Source: Albula goreensis
Taxonomy: Eukaryota > Chordata > Actinopteri > Albuliformes > Albulidae
Direction: 5' to 3'
Assembly (NCBI GenBank): GCA_022829145.1
Contig: CM040745.1
Coordinates: 17,862,501-17,926,500 of the forward strand
DNA: 64,000 bases
The notes beneath the pieces are model-generated. The model was given only the letters and a program-made list of their open reading frames with translations, had not been told where the DNA came from and ran no database searches. Shown here piece after piece: positions 1 to 12,181 of this stretch (its first letter is position 1; each line of letters begins with the position of its first letter). The translations under genes were made by a program, and so were the position numbers.

Positions 1-2714
1 TTTGGGAAATGACAGTGTATTGTCCTTATGTAATATTGCTGAAACTCTGCTTATGTTTGAATGTATGGTCAGTCATATTAAGGAAAGAGTGCAGCTGCTT
101 GAATGCCGCCTTCTCCTTGCAATGATGTATTCCATACTATTGGAATCAGCAGTCAAGATTAATAGTCTGCATCCATCATATTCCAAGCATTAAAAGAATA
201 TAAATTTCAAGAGTGTGGGTCACATTTTCCTAGTAGATCATTGGGAATTCAATTAGGTGTGTCATTATGGAAGTTTGACCTTCATTGCCTTTCGGAAATA
301 TCTCCGAAGTCATGCTATGACACCTGCTGGCTTAATCAATGTACAACAGTTTATTTCTTTACCTTTGAGTTTTGCGCTCCAAATAGACCTGCTTTTGAGA
401 CCTCTTAAGCGCAAGGGTTTCTCTTTGGATGAAGACTGCAATTTGGCATTGCACCCAATAATTTTGCATGGTACTCAAATTTGTTTTCAGAGGACACTGC
501 CAGACATTATACTTCTATGCCCCTTTATTACATCAGAGGTGCAAGTGGCTTTGTGCTTCTGCATTTTTCCTGTTGCGGTCCTAGTGTGTTGCTGAAAATA
601 ACTTTGCATGGGTCGTTGTGGTAGTGGAGCATTTTAAATTGGTCGTTGGGCGTTGCACCTGCTAGTGAAAATACGGCCCTGACACACAAACCATGTATAT
701 CCTACTCAATCAAACTTGACTTTCCAGATTCAATCAGATGGGGTTTTTTATCAGGCAAGCAGCCTAAAACTCCAGATTATTATATCTAGACAATGGTATT
801 TTTATACAAGGGGCAACAAACATAGATAAATCAAAATGCACTGTTCAGAGTAAAAGATATTTCAGCAACTCAAAATATAATTTAACATTAAACCAGGTAA
901 AGATAAGAATGTTCTACATAGCTAATTGATATGTTAGGTTTGATGGGAATTCATATTCTTATGTGTTTAGTAATTAAGGAGTTCATTTTTTATTAGATGT
1001 CCTCATACATGTACTGTAGCTTGTTTCAGGTTGAAATGGTTTGCATTACATACATAACTTACATAACTGCAAACAGAACATAATCGCTGAAATGTATTAC
1101 CAAATACTGCCAGTGGTAAGCTGTATGGACTCATTGAGTGGCAATCAGTAGTGCTGACTTATAATTTAATGTCAGTTTCACTGCAGTAATGCAAACCTTG
1201 ATGTCTTTGCATCATGGTACATGGCATTTGTAATGAACACAAAGTGTTGGAATTGTGTACTGCTGAGCTGCATCAAATAGTGTCATATAAAGCAATGGCT
1301 CCACCACGGTGAAATGACACTTATGCTCATTTTTAATCACATGTGACTTGCACAGCAGTCGCTCCGTGGGTACACATTTTAATTGGCTTGAATTCCTTTG
1401 GCTTGAATTTTCCTTTCCTATGTATAATTCCTATGCATAATTTTGAAGGTAAATTACACTCTTGTCTGCCATGGTATCTACAGAACCAAATTCAGGTCCG
1501 ACACCTAGATCAATTTTTTTGATTCTGTGTTTCTGACATAATTTTTCCTGTAATCTGAGGCTGCTGTAGCTTAGACAACATGATATTATTTCATTGTGAA
1601 AGGCTGAAGATGATTTTATCATTGACAGTCTTGGATTCCATGTCTTACTCATGTATTTTAAGATACTTCCCAGTTTCTCTCATGCCAGCTATATCTGATT
1701 ATGATATCCCAAATTATATCACAGATGGGTATGACAAAATTATGACTTTATGTCTCTCTCTCTCTCACTCTCTCTCTGTGAAAGGAGAGACATTGTTTAG
1801 AAACTTCAAAAAGTAATCTCTTAGTCTGAAATGTGTCAGCATGCCTGTCTACTAACAGATATTGCTTGAGCAACACAGAAAATTGTTTCCTTTTTTCTTT
1901 GGCTATAATTATACCAGATTGTACAATAACATAACATCTGCAATGGACCCAAAGGGCAAAATTTATCCAGAGGAGGAGAGAAAAAAAATGAAGAAAAAAA
2001 AAATCCATGCAATATTCAGAGGCGCCAAACTAACATCAAGCAAAGAATTATTTCCAGCGCTGTTCATGTGTATCTGGTACTCATTAATTTTTCATAAGTA
2101 AACAGGATATTTCAACTAACAGATTGCGTGACCTCACGTTGTATGCGAAAACAGCGTTCCAAGGTGATAAGCTGTGCCAAAGTAATGATTTTGATATGGA
2201 CATCAGTACAGAAGAATGAGGAGGCCTTTGGGTGAATGAACCACATGTGGGTAACTCTAAACAGCAAAGCCTGCCCTAAACATCCAACAAAACAGTTCAA
2301 AATTAGACTACTAAAAAGATTACATTTCGTTTTGTGGGTATTGCGCAAATATTTTTCATCCAGTCGGAAATAGCCACATCATTTTAATGTGGGATTTACA
2401 TTAAGATACTCCTTGGAAGAGCAAGAAATTTTTGTTGGTGAGTAAACATAAGAGAATAATCATGAGAGTACCAAAAATACAATAAATAGCAATGTGGAAA
2501 TAATGTACATTTTATTTTCTTTCTTGCCATTGTACCAAGCAAACCCATTGTCATCTAATTATGGAAAAAATATTACACATTGAAGAAAGTAGAAAGAACA
2601 TTTTTGTAAACCTTTTTTTGTTTTAATTACAAGGATACATTGCTTGAATCCCGGAAATAGGGTTTCGCTTAAAGCAGTCCTTTAATGGCAGCTCTCTGAG
2701 TTGCGCAGACTTTG
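1..2714. other. AT-rich noncoding stretch
   Basis: No gene seen. A 112-codon open frame at 257-595 on the plus strand has no recognisable domain, no splice-like borders and ordinary AT-rich composition, so I treat it as chance. The only repeat is a short (TC) run near 1752-1778. No transposon remnant was recognised. Confidence 0.6.
1752..1778. repeat. (TC)n microsatellite, one interruption
   Basis: A TC dinucleotide run of about 13 units broken once by CACTC. Read directly from the sequence. Confidence 0.9.
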
Positions 2715-2750
2715 CAACCTCATTAGTATTACAACTGGATAATGAGGTTG
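2715..2750. other. 11-bp perfect inverted repeat with TAAT cores
   Basis: CAACCTCATTA at 2715-2725 is the exact reverse complement of TAATGAGGTTG at 2740-2750, with a 14-nt spacer. Each arm holds a TAAT homeodomain core, so it could be a paired homeodomain site or simply a small hairpin. It lies in a slightly GC-richer stretch (2690-2830). Function is inference. Confidence 0.5.
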
Positions 2751-3944
2751 GATGAAAAAGTCATAGATGTTGCTTTGGGGTCAGTAAGCCAGTCAGCAGA
2801 GCCAACATCTGCCACAAAGCTCCCTACAATGTCTCTTTGCTATGTTTTCTGACTGGGCAGACTGAGCAGGTCTTACCCTCAGCCATAGCGGCTAAGGGCC
2901 ATTTTGCTGTGTGTGCTGATGGAGTTAAAACAACACAAAAAGGGGTTCCACTAGATCCTGGCTCGCAGTCTTGGAGAAAGGAATTGTGGGTGGTGTTCTG
3001 GTTAGGGTTAGGCTTTAGTTGAAATCCTGTGTTGCAGACCAAGGATGCTCCACTGAGCATTTGGTTGTGAGCAACATCCAGCTGGAGAAATGGATAACAT
3101 CTGCCATGTAAATGGTTTGTGGATTAGGGCAAATTAATTTATGTTCTAAGACAAGCCCACCAAAGGTAATGGATTGTATACAGCATTGTGCTTTTTGGAT
3201 GAAACTCAATTCCCCTGCTTTGTGATTCCTTCAGTGGTATTCCTTCAAGGGTTCTACGAAAAGAGGACAAATGCATTTTACTAATTAATAATACAGTTAC
3301 TCAATATGTGAATGAATATGCTGCTTTAATGTTACCTGAAGAAAAGTTTAACAAAACAGTATAACAAACGTGACTCTTAAATGAAAATGCTTCTCTACAA
3401 TTCTACCTGGTTCTGTTGTAAATGTTGAATTTTTACAATCATGTAAAAACTGTATCTTACAATATCAAAAATATTTTTGTATGTATGCATGAAAATGTAT
3501 GGAATACACAAACAAATTACATTTTCACATGGATTTAGCATAGATGAATAGATTTCTAAACAGTCTTATCTGTAATGGTTCCATCTTGGATACAAGCTAA
3601 TAACTATATGTTTCTTTTTTTAAAATGTCTGTTTTTCCAAAACAACTTCCCCTCTAAGGAATTTGTTTGATCACTGAATTTTGACAATCACACTTTAACA
3701 ATAACACAACTATATCATATGAAGCAGAATTGAAAGATCCTTGCAGATGGCTTAGTGGAGCAATACAAAAAATGAATGCAATGTCATTACATAATTTTTG
3801 TGTAGGCATGCATATCACAAATTTTAGATTGTTATGGTTTCCATTTATCCAACAGAATCTCCCTGGCCACATTGGCTAGCACCATTATTTTATAACAAGC
3901 AAGGTTACTGATTCAACTCATTTTATTCAACGGATTCAATTGAT
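2751..3944. other. Noncoding stretch, nothing recognised
   Basis: Overlapping short frames on both strands near 2824-3060 have no domain signature. I see no repeat family, RNA gene or clear regulatory cluster. Confidence 0.5.
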
Positions 3945-3981
3945 TTTATCAAATGTTTTTTGACAAAAAACGTTTGATAAA
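3945..3981. repeat. Tight hairpin, 17-bp arms and 3-nt loop
   Basis: The arms at 3945-3961 and 3965-3981 are complementary over 17 positions with one T/G mismatch, which would be a wobble pair in RNA, around the loop GAC. It is too short for a microRNA precursor. It may be the core of a decayed fold-back element or a cruciform-prone spot. Confidence 0.7.
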
Positions 3982-4225
3982 CGTTGGGGGTGGGTGCTAT
4001 TGCACTATGAGGCAGTAACAACAACTCCTGAATGGCACTGAATAGCATTACACATTGAATTTATTGACTTCCAATGGTTTTATACATGCTGGGATAAAGG
4101 CCAGGGATCTTCATCCTCTGCGCATTAATTACATGTTGTGGTTAGCTGCTCCACAGTTAAGGTCTGGTCTGTTTAAGGCACCACACCAACCAGACTAACC
4201 TCATAAGTAAGTAATGTATCTCAAG

Positions 4226-4318
4226 TGATGATGTTGATGATGATTATGATAATGATTATATGTCTTGATAATAATGATAAAAATAAGATAAATAATAATA
4301 ATAATGCAATAATAATGT
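4226..4318. repeat. Imperfect (GAT)n/(AAT)n trinucleotide tract
   Basis: GATGATG changing to AATAATAAT with interruptions over about 90 nt. Low-complexity sequence, read directly. Confidence 0.85.
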
Positions 4319-6699
4319 AATCAACCCCCTTTGCCTACCGAAATTCTATGATATTGTATTTAATTAATTGAATTGACTTCACCTCTCCCCCAGATCCTGA
4401 TACTCATGGCATTCCTCTGATGCATGCTTTACTCTTTTGAGCAGGTCTCTCTTTGGGAAGACCACAGAGAGATGTGTCATGATAAAAGGGGTGAGGTGTA
4501 TTTTGCAGCTGTTCAGCCTGTTATAGCCTGTCACCATTTTCTTCTTTTAATTAATTCAGGGGCCAAGCTTGCCAAGCTCGACTTTTCACCAAACAAGCAG
4601 GAGACTGGATTGGTTGGCTGCCAAAATAGCAGCTGCTCAAGGACCAAGTCCGATTTTCTTTCTCACTGCTTTTACACGATCCTTCAGAGATGAGATCCAT
4701 TTCACCTGCCAGGAGATGCTGGCTCCTGTTTACAGTCAGAGTAGGAGATACTCTTCCCCCGCAGGGTATGATTTTAGACAAGCTCTTGCATTTTTTTTTT
4801 GGCACCACCCACATCTTCTTTTAATCAAAGGTGACACCTGAGGTGAAAATGTCCCTTTCATGCTTGCTGAATCTTCTTGGTATCCTTCACTTCCTCCAAA
4901 AAAAGCACCCTCTCCTCCACCTGAGCATCTGGCAGTTGGTGGAGCCTTTCCAGGCATAAGAAACTAACCGCAGTATGATACAGAAAACCGCAGAAAATGG
5001 CTGGCTTACTGCAGATTTTTGGAACTCAGTCTGATGACAATCACAGAGGCCAGCAGAGGACTGAGCTCCCTCCCCATGCCCATGTAACTAAATCATGAAG
5101 AATGAGGAGATCTTACACACATTATTTAAATTACATTTTTGGTATGTATAGAAGCTGACTAACAGAAAAAGCCATAAAAATTATAATGTTAAGGATGAGG
5201 ACACCCCAAATGGTAGGATCATGCTTTACCTCACCTCACTGAAATTCACCTCTACTCACTGAACAACAATGGATCTGTGATATACAACAGAACAACAGCC
5301 ACCAACTGTCAGGACACACCTCCACAAACAACAGCAGAGGTGGGAGGGTGGAGGGGGGAGATTTGTACAGCCAATTAATTTGGAAGATGAGTAAATGATC
5401 AGACTGAGAGTACCAAATTCAGAAAGTAGCCAGGACACAGTATGGACCTAAAAATTAACCTCAGTCTCCAATTAGATAAGCTTATGGGATGATAATTGAG
5501 AAGTAAAGTACTGATAGCTGTTCAGTGCATGGCTTTAGATGCCCTTTAGAGTCAACTCTACTCTAATTAACTCCACTTTTAATTAGGAACAGAGCTCATG
5601 CAAACTTTATTGCTCATTGACTAGCAATACTTGTTATATTAGATGTGAGCTTGAGACCTCAGCAAATCCCAAAGCGTCAAAGATTTTGTTTCCCCTCTGT
5701 TCAACCATGATATCCACAGTGGATTATGAAGGGTTGCTATTAGAGTTGTTCCTAAAGTATTCTCTGATCTAGAGGGAACACACTCATTTCCTCAGTTTAT
5801 GATCAGGAGTTAACAACAGATATACAGTGTAGAATAGCACAAAGGTGGTCTGCAGTTTTTGGAATATTTCAAAAAGCTGTTTTTTTTATGAGCCATCTTC
5901 ACAGATATCATCTGCCATTATGCTTACTACATGCTTGGTGTGCAGCAATTGATTTTATATTTTATTATAACTCCACCTCACAGTTTCTACCACAGGTCCC
6001 TTTGTCGCTCATGTTTTAATCTTGGAGCATGCAATTGTGCCTATTGGAGGCTCTGATGGGCATGCTTGGAGTGTAATTCAATGGCACTAATGAAAGTGAG
6101 AAAAGTGGATGACCATATGCTCCCTCCCTCATTTCTGTCGCGAGTAATGAAGGAGAGAAAGCATTTGATTGGAAGCCATTTGATGTTTGGTATGTGACAA
6201 CTTCTCAGATGACCTGCCAACAGTTCACTCAGGAGCATTCTTCATTTCCTGATGCATATTACTTTTCACCAAGACACAGTCCATGTGATCAGAATCATCA
6301 GAATGCAAGGCTGTTCCATTGTTGAGAAATATGGGTTTTTAAGGATGTAGATAGTGCCAGTACTCCAGTGCTTCCTACTAAAAAGACAGAAGAAAATGAA
6401 TAAACAAAATGAGTGTTGCAAATGAAATTATCCACACATACACAATGCACCTTGTGTAATGTGTGGATAATGTATGTATTATATTAATATACACATACAC
6501 CTGTGTAAAAGGACTGATGTATGTCTGTGTGTCTGTAAAGTATTCCATCGTCATCCAGAGGCAGCAAAAGGCCAACATAACCCTTTGCAATAATCTGCAA
6601 CACACATGACTACCCGGCTATGCCACTGGGGAGAAAGTATGGCCATTTTTTACATTTTCTCAAAGGTCTGTTTAGTTTGATTCTTGGCAGAACGTAGCC
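4319..6699. other. Noncoding stretch with weak regulatory-like blocks
   Basis: No gene recognised. 4500-4960 is somewhat GC-richer, with overlapping short open frames on both strands that match no family I know. At 5563-5586 there is an inverted pair of homeodomain-type sites, CTAATTA and TAATTAG, about 10 nt apart. Both could belong to conserved noncoding elements, but this is inference without alignment. Confidence 0.35.
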
Positions 6700-6960
6700 T
6701 GATGTTTGGCGAGGTCTCTGGTGGCATCTGTGGTGCGATGGGGGAGCAGCTTATTAGTGAGGAAGAGGTGCATGTGGGTCGCTGAGGTTCTGAGAGGCAC
6801 TGTGTGAAAGCACACACATCCAAGGTCTGATATGCCCCCTCTTTACCAGGAGAAAAACCCCTATGGCTCTAGTTTGGCTCCTTGCAGTCTTTGATCATGC
6901 AGAAAACACATGATGTTTATTTATGATACCACTTTTATCTTCCCAGGAGCAGGTCTTGCC
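6700..6960. other. Candidate conserved noncoding element
   Basis: A GC-richer block free of simple repeats in an AT-rich neighbourhood. Every frame is interrupted, so it is not an exon. The call rests on composition only; a cross-species alignment would decide. Confidence 0.25.
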
Positions 6961-9900
6961 TTATGAAAAGATGAAAAAAGAGGTGCGTACATATCCACAA
7001 AGAATGTATCCATGCAAGGTCATACAGAGTTAATATCAGTGCTACAAGAGTGAGAATTTTGAAGTGGATATTCTTTGGCAAAACACAAACAATTGCTTTT
7101 GTGCAATACGATTATATTGATAACATTCCCTAAAAGGCCTTTTCAAACTAGCCTTGAAATGGGGAAGAATGTTGTCTCATGAATAGATTTTTTTGATTGA
7201 ATCATCTACATCTGTTTTCTTTCAACAACAAGAAGCGTATGATTTGTATATTCATTTTATATTTTCTTTTACCTTTTCCATTTGCTTTAGATATTTAACA
7301 TATTCCTGTATAGCTGGAATGGGTATTTATGTGTTCAGCCAGGACAAAGATCTATGAAGGATTTAGACAAACAGATCCACTCACCCTTCCTACAACATAC
7401 AGAATGGGTGGTTTGGTATCACATACAACCACTCTCGTGTTTGCTGGCTGTTTTGGGCACATCACTAAACTAGAGCCCAGTGTTTCAGCAACCAACTATT
7501 ATGGCTCTCTTAATTGCTCTTCTTTGCAAAATCAGTTACATCGAGGCAACAATAAAGAAAAGGAATTATGAAGTCCAGGTCAGTTAAGATCAAAAAGTCA
7601 TCAGGTGATAAGTCGATTTAGATTATTTTCAGAGTACATTTAATTCAATGTAAACTGAATTTTATAATATCTGCTGATGGCTGATGTATTCCCTGAGAAC
7701 CGACATGTCAAATCTTGCATCCAGAGTTAAGCAGTATTCACTATGATTATTCAATTAACAACACATTTTGGAAACAGTTATTTAATTTGTTAACTGTTAT
7801 TTTTATGTTCAATTTTTAGTGGCAAGGATGGAGTGGTTCTGCAACCTCATCACATCTGCTCTCACAGCTTCATCAATTGGTCTAAACAGAACCATTTTTG
7901 ACAAATGAAAGGTAACCTGGCACATTCCGGACTTGTGGCAAGCTGCTTGTTCACTATCAACTGTCACTAGAACATGATGCAATGTTTGTGTTCGTTGGTC
8001 CTTGCAAGTTTACAGACAGGTGTAGATTTGCTAATAATCTCAAATGGTCCTGAAACTGATTTCTCTGCTCTTGCAGAGAACAGAACTCAGGCTTATACAT
8101 CCATATGACTTGCTGTCATCTTGATGAGGCATTTCTAAATGGCATTCAAAGCCCACAGGGATACTCAGCAAACAGCTGAGCATTAAAGCACCCCTCTTCT
8201 TCCTTTCATTTTAGTCTTTCATCAATAAAAAAGCTGCTGTCTTCGTGCCTGTTGCTTAGGCAACTAAATGTCTGTACACCCCCACATTCCTGTCCATTTC
8301 AATTCTCCAGGAAAGCAGTGTCACCCCTGGCTAGCTCTGCCCAGTTGAGCTTGAGTTAAATTAAACATACAGCACATTTTCTTTCTGGAGCAATTTCAAT
8401 TTGGCATTGGACATGCCAACGGACAATTTGAAAAGCTGATAAAGAGGGAACTTAAGTGCAAGAGCATGAACCACCGCAGTGTTTGAAGTCAGGGCTAAAA
8501 GAACAACCCTTGTCATCATGTACCACCACATGTAAGTGTCTTACTGTACACTATATTTCAGGTTAAATACAAATCACGGAGGAGACATTAAGCAATCATA
8601 CATTGGAATTGATTAAAATAGCTTAATAAGTCCTAATTTGTAAAAGTAGTAGTGGTAACATATATGGTGGCTACCTTGTAGTAGTATTGGTGTTGAAGTT
8701 ACATTACTAAGGCCTATACAAACATGAAGGATGCTGACACAAATACACAAACTTGCTCCTGTGTCCTGTCAAGGTGTGTTAACCTAAGGCCACCCTACTT
8801 TAGTTCGGAAAAAGGGGGAGCGGGTGGGGGCATTAACGAGTCTCTAGCTTTATACAGTGCTTAGATAAATGCACTAAAATGAAAGCAATCTAATATCTCC
8901 GTTCTTGATAAACCATGCAGATTCTGACATAGGCCTATGTGACAATTTTATTTTCTCATGACAAATTATTAAAAATATACGATCACAGCGAGTGAACACC
9001 ATGAAGGTGAATTGGTCAAGGTCAATTGCTATGCTCATAGGCATCATTTACGCTGGGGATGCTGGGGACATGTCCCTGCTACGTGACTGTATGCAGCGCG
9101 TGAGACCTGTTAATTCATATTTTAAAAATGAATAAATAACAACATAGGCCTGTGCGAGTCATCATGGTTTTCCTTAATCAATGTTTGTTGTAGACTGTGG
9201 TGGACATACTTGTGGGCCTGTGGCTACTATGATTTGGAATAGCCACTCTAGTATTTTCAATGTCAAATAGTTTAGCAAGGTATAGCCAACTGTACTAAGC
9301 TGGCACACATTTCATACAGTACATCTCTGCTTCATTATATATTAAGGCTCTGATATCACTTCCATTTTTTCTTTTCAACATGATCCACAGCTAGTCAAAT
9401 ACAAAATTATCTTGTTTGCCAGATATTTTAAAATTTTAAAAAGCAATTTACTAGCAAAAAAATCAACAGATGCATTTACTATAACACATCAGCTTTCATT
9501 ACGAACTGTATCGCAAACTGGTTAACTATAAGTGTCACGATCGCTAGTGATACAGGCAAAAATATAAGAACCAGCCTGTGCTGTGCACTGTAAGTCCCAC
9601 CCCTTCTTCAATGTGATTGGATAGCTGAGTACAAAGTGACAGTGATAAGATGAGCGTGGGGCATTTTCAAAGTTGAACATATTTCAACTCTAGGCAACCA
9701 AAATAAACTCTGGCTGTACTTTATAGGCGAGAAAAAGTGCTCTGTTCGCATGAAAACAATGTGAAAAATACGCTGGATGAAGAAAAATATGCTTTGTTGG
9801 ACACAGCTCCTTAACTCTCATGTTTATATTAACCTGGGGAGCTTTTCACCAAGATTTCACCTTGACATAGCTGTATAGTCCCATTCTGTAAATATGCATG

Positions 9901-11817
9901 GCATGTCTAATCATGTTGGTAACAATACTAGGTTAAGTACTAGGTACTATTACTGTAGCTTACAATATATTTAGCTACAGGTCCTGGTGTCAAACTCATA
10001 TAATATAATCTGTCTGAATTTGCCCAGGCGCCTTGGGAGCTATAACCACCACTGTGTGTAAGTGTCCCTTAATGGGGTAGACAATCAAAGTTTACTCTGG
10101 TTAATTAAAAAAGAATGAAAGTAAAGAGTTTACTGAAGCCAAAAATGACCAGGATTTCAAACAAACACAGCAGCTATTAACTTGACATATGCATGCAAAG
10201 GCTTTCCAGTACATACTGATGTGGTACCTTTTACATTACCATAGCGCCTCTCTGTTTTCTGGCTATGTAAGTGGTCTACTGTGTATTTCTATCCATACTG
10301 ATTGGTTTGTTACAATGTCACAGTTTTTATATTTTTCCATATCTCATGGATACATAACTTGGGTCACATTACCTTGACAATATTTCTGTGAGAGTGTCTT
10401 TCAACCCCATTTTGCTTTATGTCAGCCGCGAAAGTTACCTGACTATAAGGACATTGCAGCTTGCAACTTCTGACTGACTTCTCCAGTGTTACACCAAAAT
10501 TAAGACTGGACCCAATTACATTCACATTAATGATAACATGTTTTTTAATCCTGGTCCTTTAGTCTGTTCCGCACCAAGAAGTGTGACTCATCAGGCAGCA
10601 GTCAGGATTTTCTGCTGATCATCAAGAACAGCGATCTGCACAGTCATGCTTCTCAGTGGTTAGCAGGTTGATGGTAACAATGTGCACCATGAAACTATGC
10701 TTTTATTAATGAAATTGGAATCCTCTACATCTGGCTGTTTCCAATCCAAACTGCAGAGAGACACATTTGTGTAATAATTACCCACATTCAACCCATGCTA
10801 GATCTATCTAAGTGAGCTGTTCTATGTATGTTCTATATATTTAATAAGGTACTGTATGCCACCTGGATGGGTGCTTTCATGGAACAGCAGTTATATATTA
10901 CAAATATTGCTGATTACCATAATTGAGTACTATATACATTATGCCATAATATGGAAGAGAAATGCTTTACCAACATGATTTGACCATCATATGGCATGTT
11001 GTATTATTGTGTTCTGGGAGAGTCCAAATTGTCTGTATTTCATAGTCATACATTAGGAATTCACACAATGGCTTAAATGGGTATAAAGGCATCAGGCTTG
11101 ATTTGGCCAGACAGTTGGCACAAAACATACAAACTTTATCTGGATTTAATTTTGTGGGTTGTAGTTGTATATTTTTTGAGTCTGAGAGAAATGACATTTT
11201 ACTTTGGTACTTCTTTCATTTGTGTAGTGTGCTAGGTAATTAAACATCTCCAGGTGTGAAAAAAGTTAACTCAAGCAAATTAAAGGGATAATTAGGGTGG
11301 TGCTGTAGCAGTGCATGACGAGAAGAACAAACTGCTACCTCTCTCATTCTGCCACCAGTACTGAAATTAAATTGTAAAATGTTTTACACTGGGAATATAT
11401 TCATAAACACATTCCCACATTTGTTTTCTTTTTTGCTTGCTTACATGCTTTCCCTAAACAATGGGAAACAGATCACCATCACTCAGCAGCAGAAAGCTGT
11501 TTATGTAAAACTCTCCTGAATAGCCTTCTCAACACTTGAGACTCAACACATGTTAGTTTTTCAACCGAGAGTCTTCAGAGCAATCCAATTTCATTATTTG
11601 AAACACAATTAGCATACCACTTTCAATGGTGAAGTGTAACTTGCTGACTGAATCAACATTTTTTTTAACAAATTATTTGAGAAAATTGGCATAGAGATTA
11701 AACATCACAGTGATATTACAAATTGGCATAGTGTTTTAAATTCTGTTTTTATTTTTACTAACATATGGTGCTCCCTTAGCAAATAAAAGAATATGGACTA
11801 ACTGATTTTATCTACAG
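6961..11817. other. Long noncoding stretch
   Basis: No gene, RNA gene or clear repeat recognised. 9040-9110 has a GC-richer phrase around GGGGACATGTCCCTG that resembles a dispersed fish repeat I cannot name with confidence. 10530-10720 is a slightly GC-richer block that might be a conserved element. The rest is AT-rich and featureless. Confidence 0.4.
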
Positions 11818-11864
11818 TCAATTATTATTATAATTGTTATTATTATTATTATTGTTATTATTAT
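11818..11864. repeat. (ATT)n microsatellite, interrupted
   Basis: ATT/TTA trinucleotide run with GTT interruptions over about 45 nt. Confidence 0.85.
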
Positions 11865-12101
11865 GTACTCAGTATGATAATGCAACTGGTAAGAGAGGTG
11901 TTCAAATGAATTCATTGCCTAGACAGGAACTCAATAAACAGCCATATCATGTTAGCGGAGCATGTCTTCATCAAAATTATTAGATGGAATTTGCTAAGGC
12001 CTGTCAATTATTAAAATGAAGCATGCTTTTAAGATAATGGTTTCAACACTTGCAAGTCAGTGGTGAAGTCTTTTTATGAAAAGGTCCTCCTAAAAACTTG
12101 A

Positions 12102-12181
12102 ATGCATGCATGTATGTATGCATGTATGTATGCATGTATGTATGTATGTATGTATGTATGTATGTATGTATGTATGTATGG
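12102..12181. repeat. (ATGT)n/(ATGC)n tetranucleotide microsatellite
   Basis: About 20 tetranucleotide units. ATGC variants lie at the left end and pure ATGT units at the right. Because the period contains no stop codon in several frames, it creates spurious open frames on both strands, which I do not call. Confidence 0.95.

Noticed and set aside
257-595. 112-codon plus-strand frame
   Set aside because: No domain, no splice-like borders and no composition shift; a chance frame of this length is expected in 64 kb.
9040-9110. Phrase around GGGGACATGTCCCTG resembling a fish repeat
   Set aside because: Too short and without identifiable ends to assign to a family.
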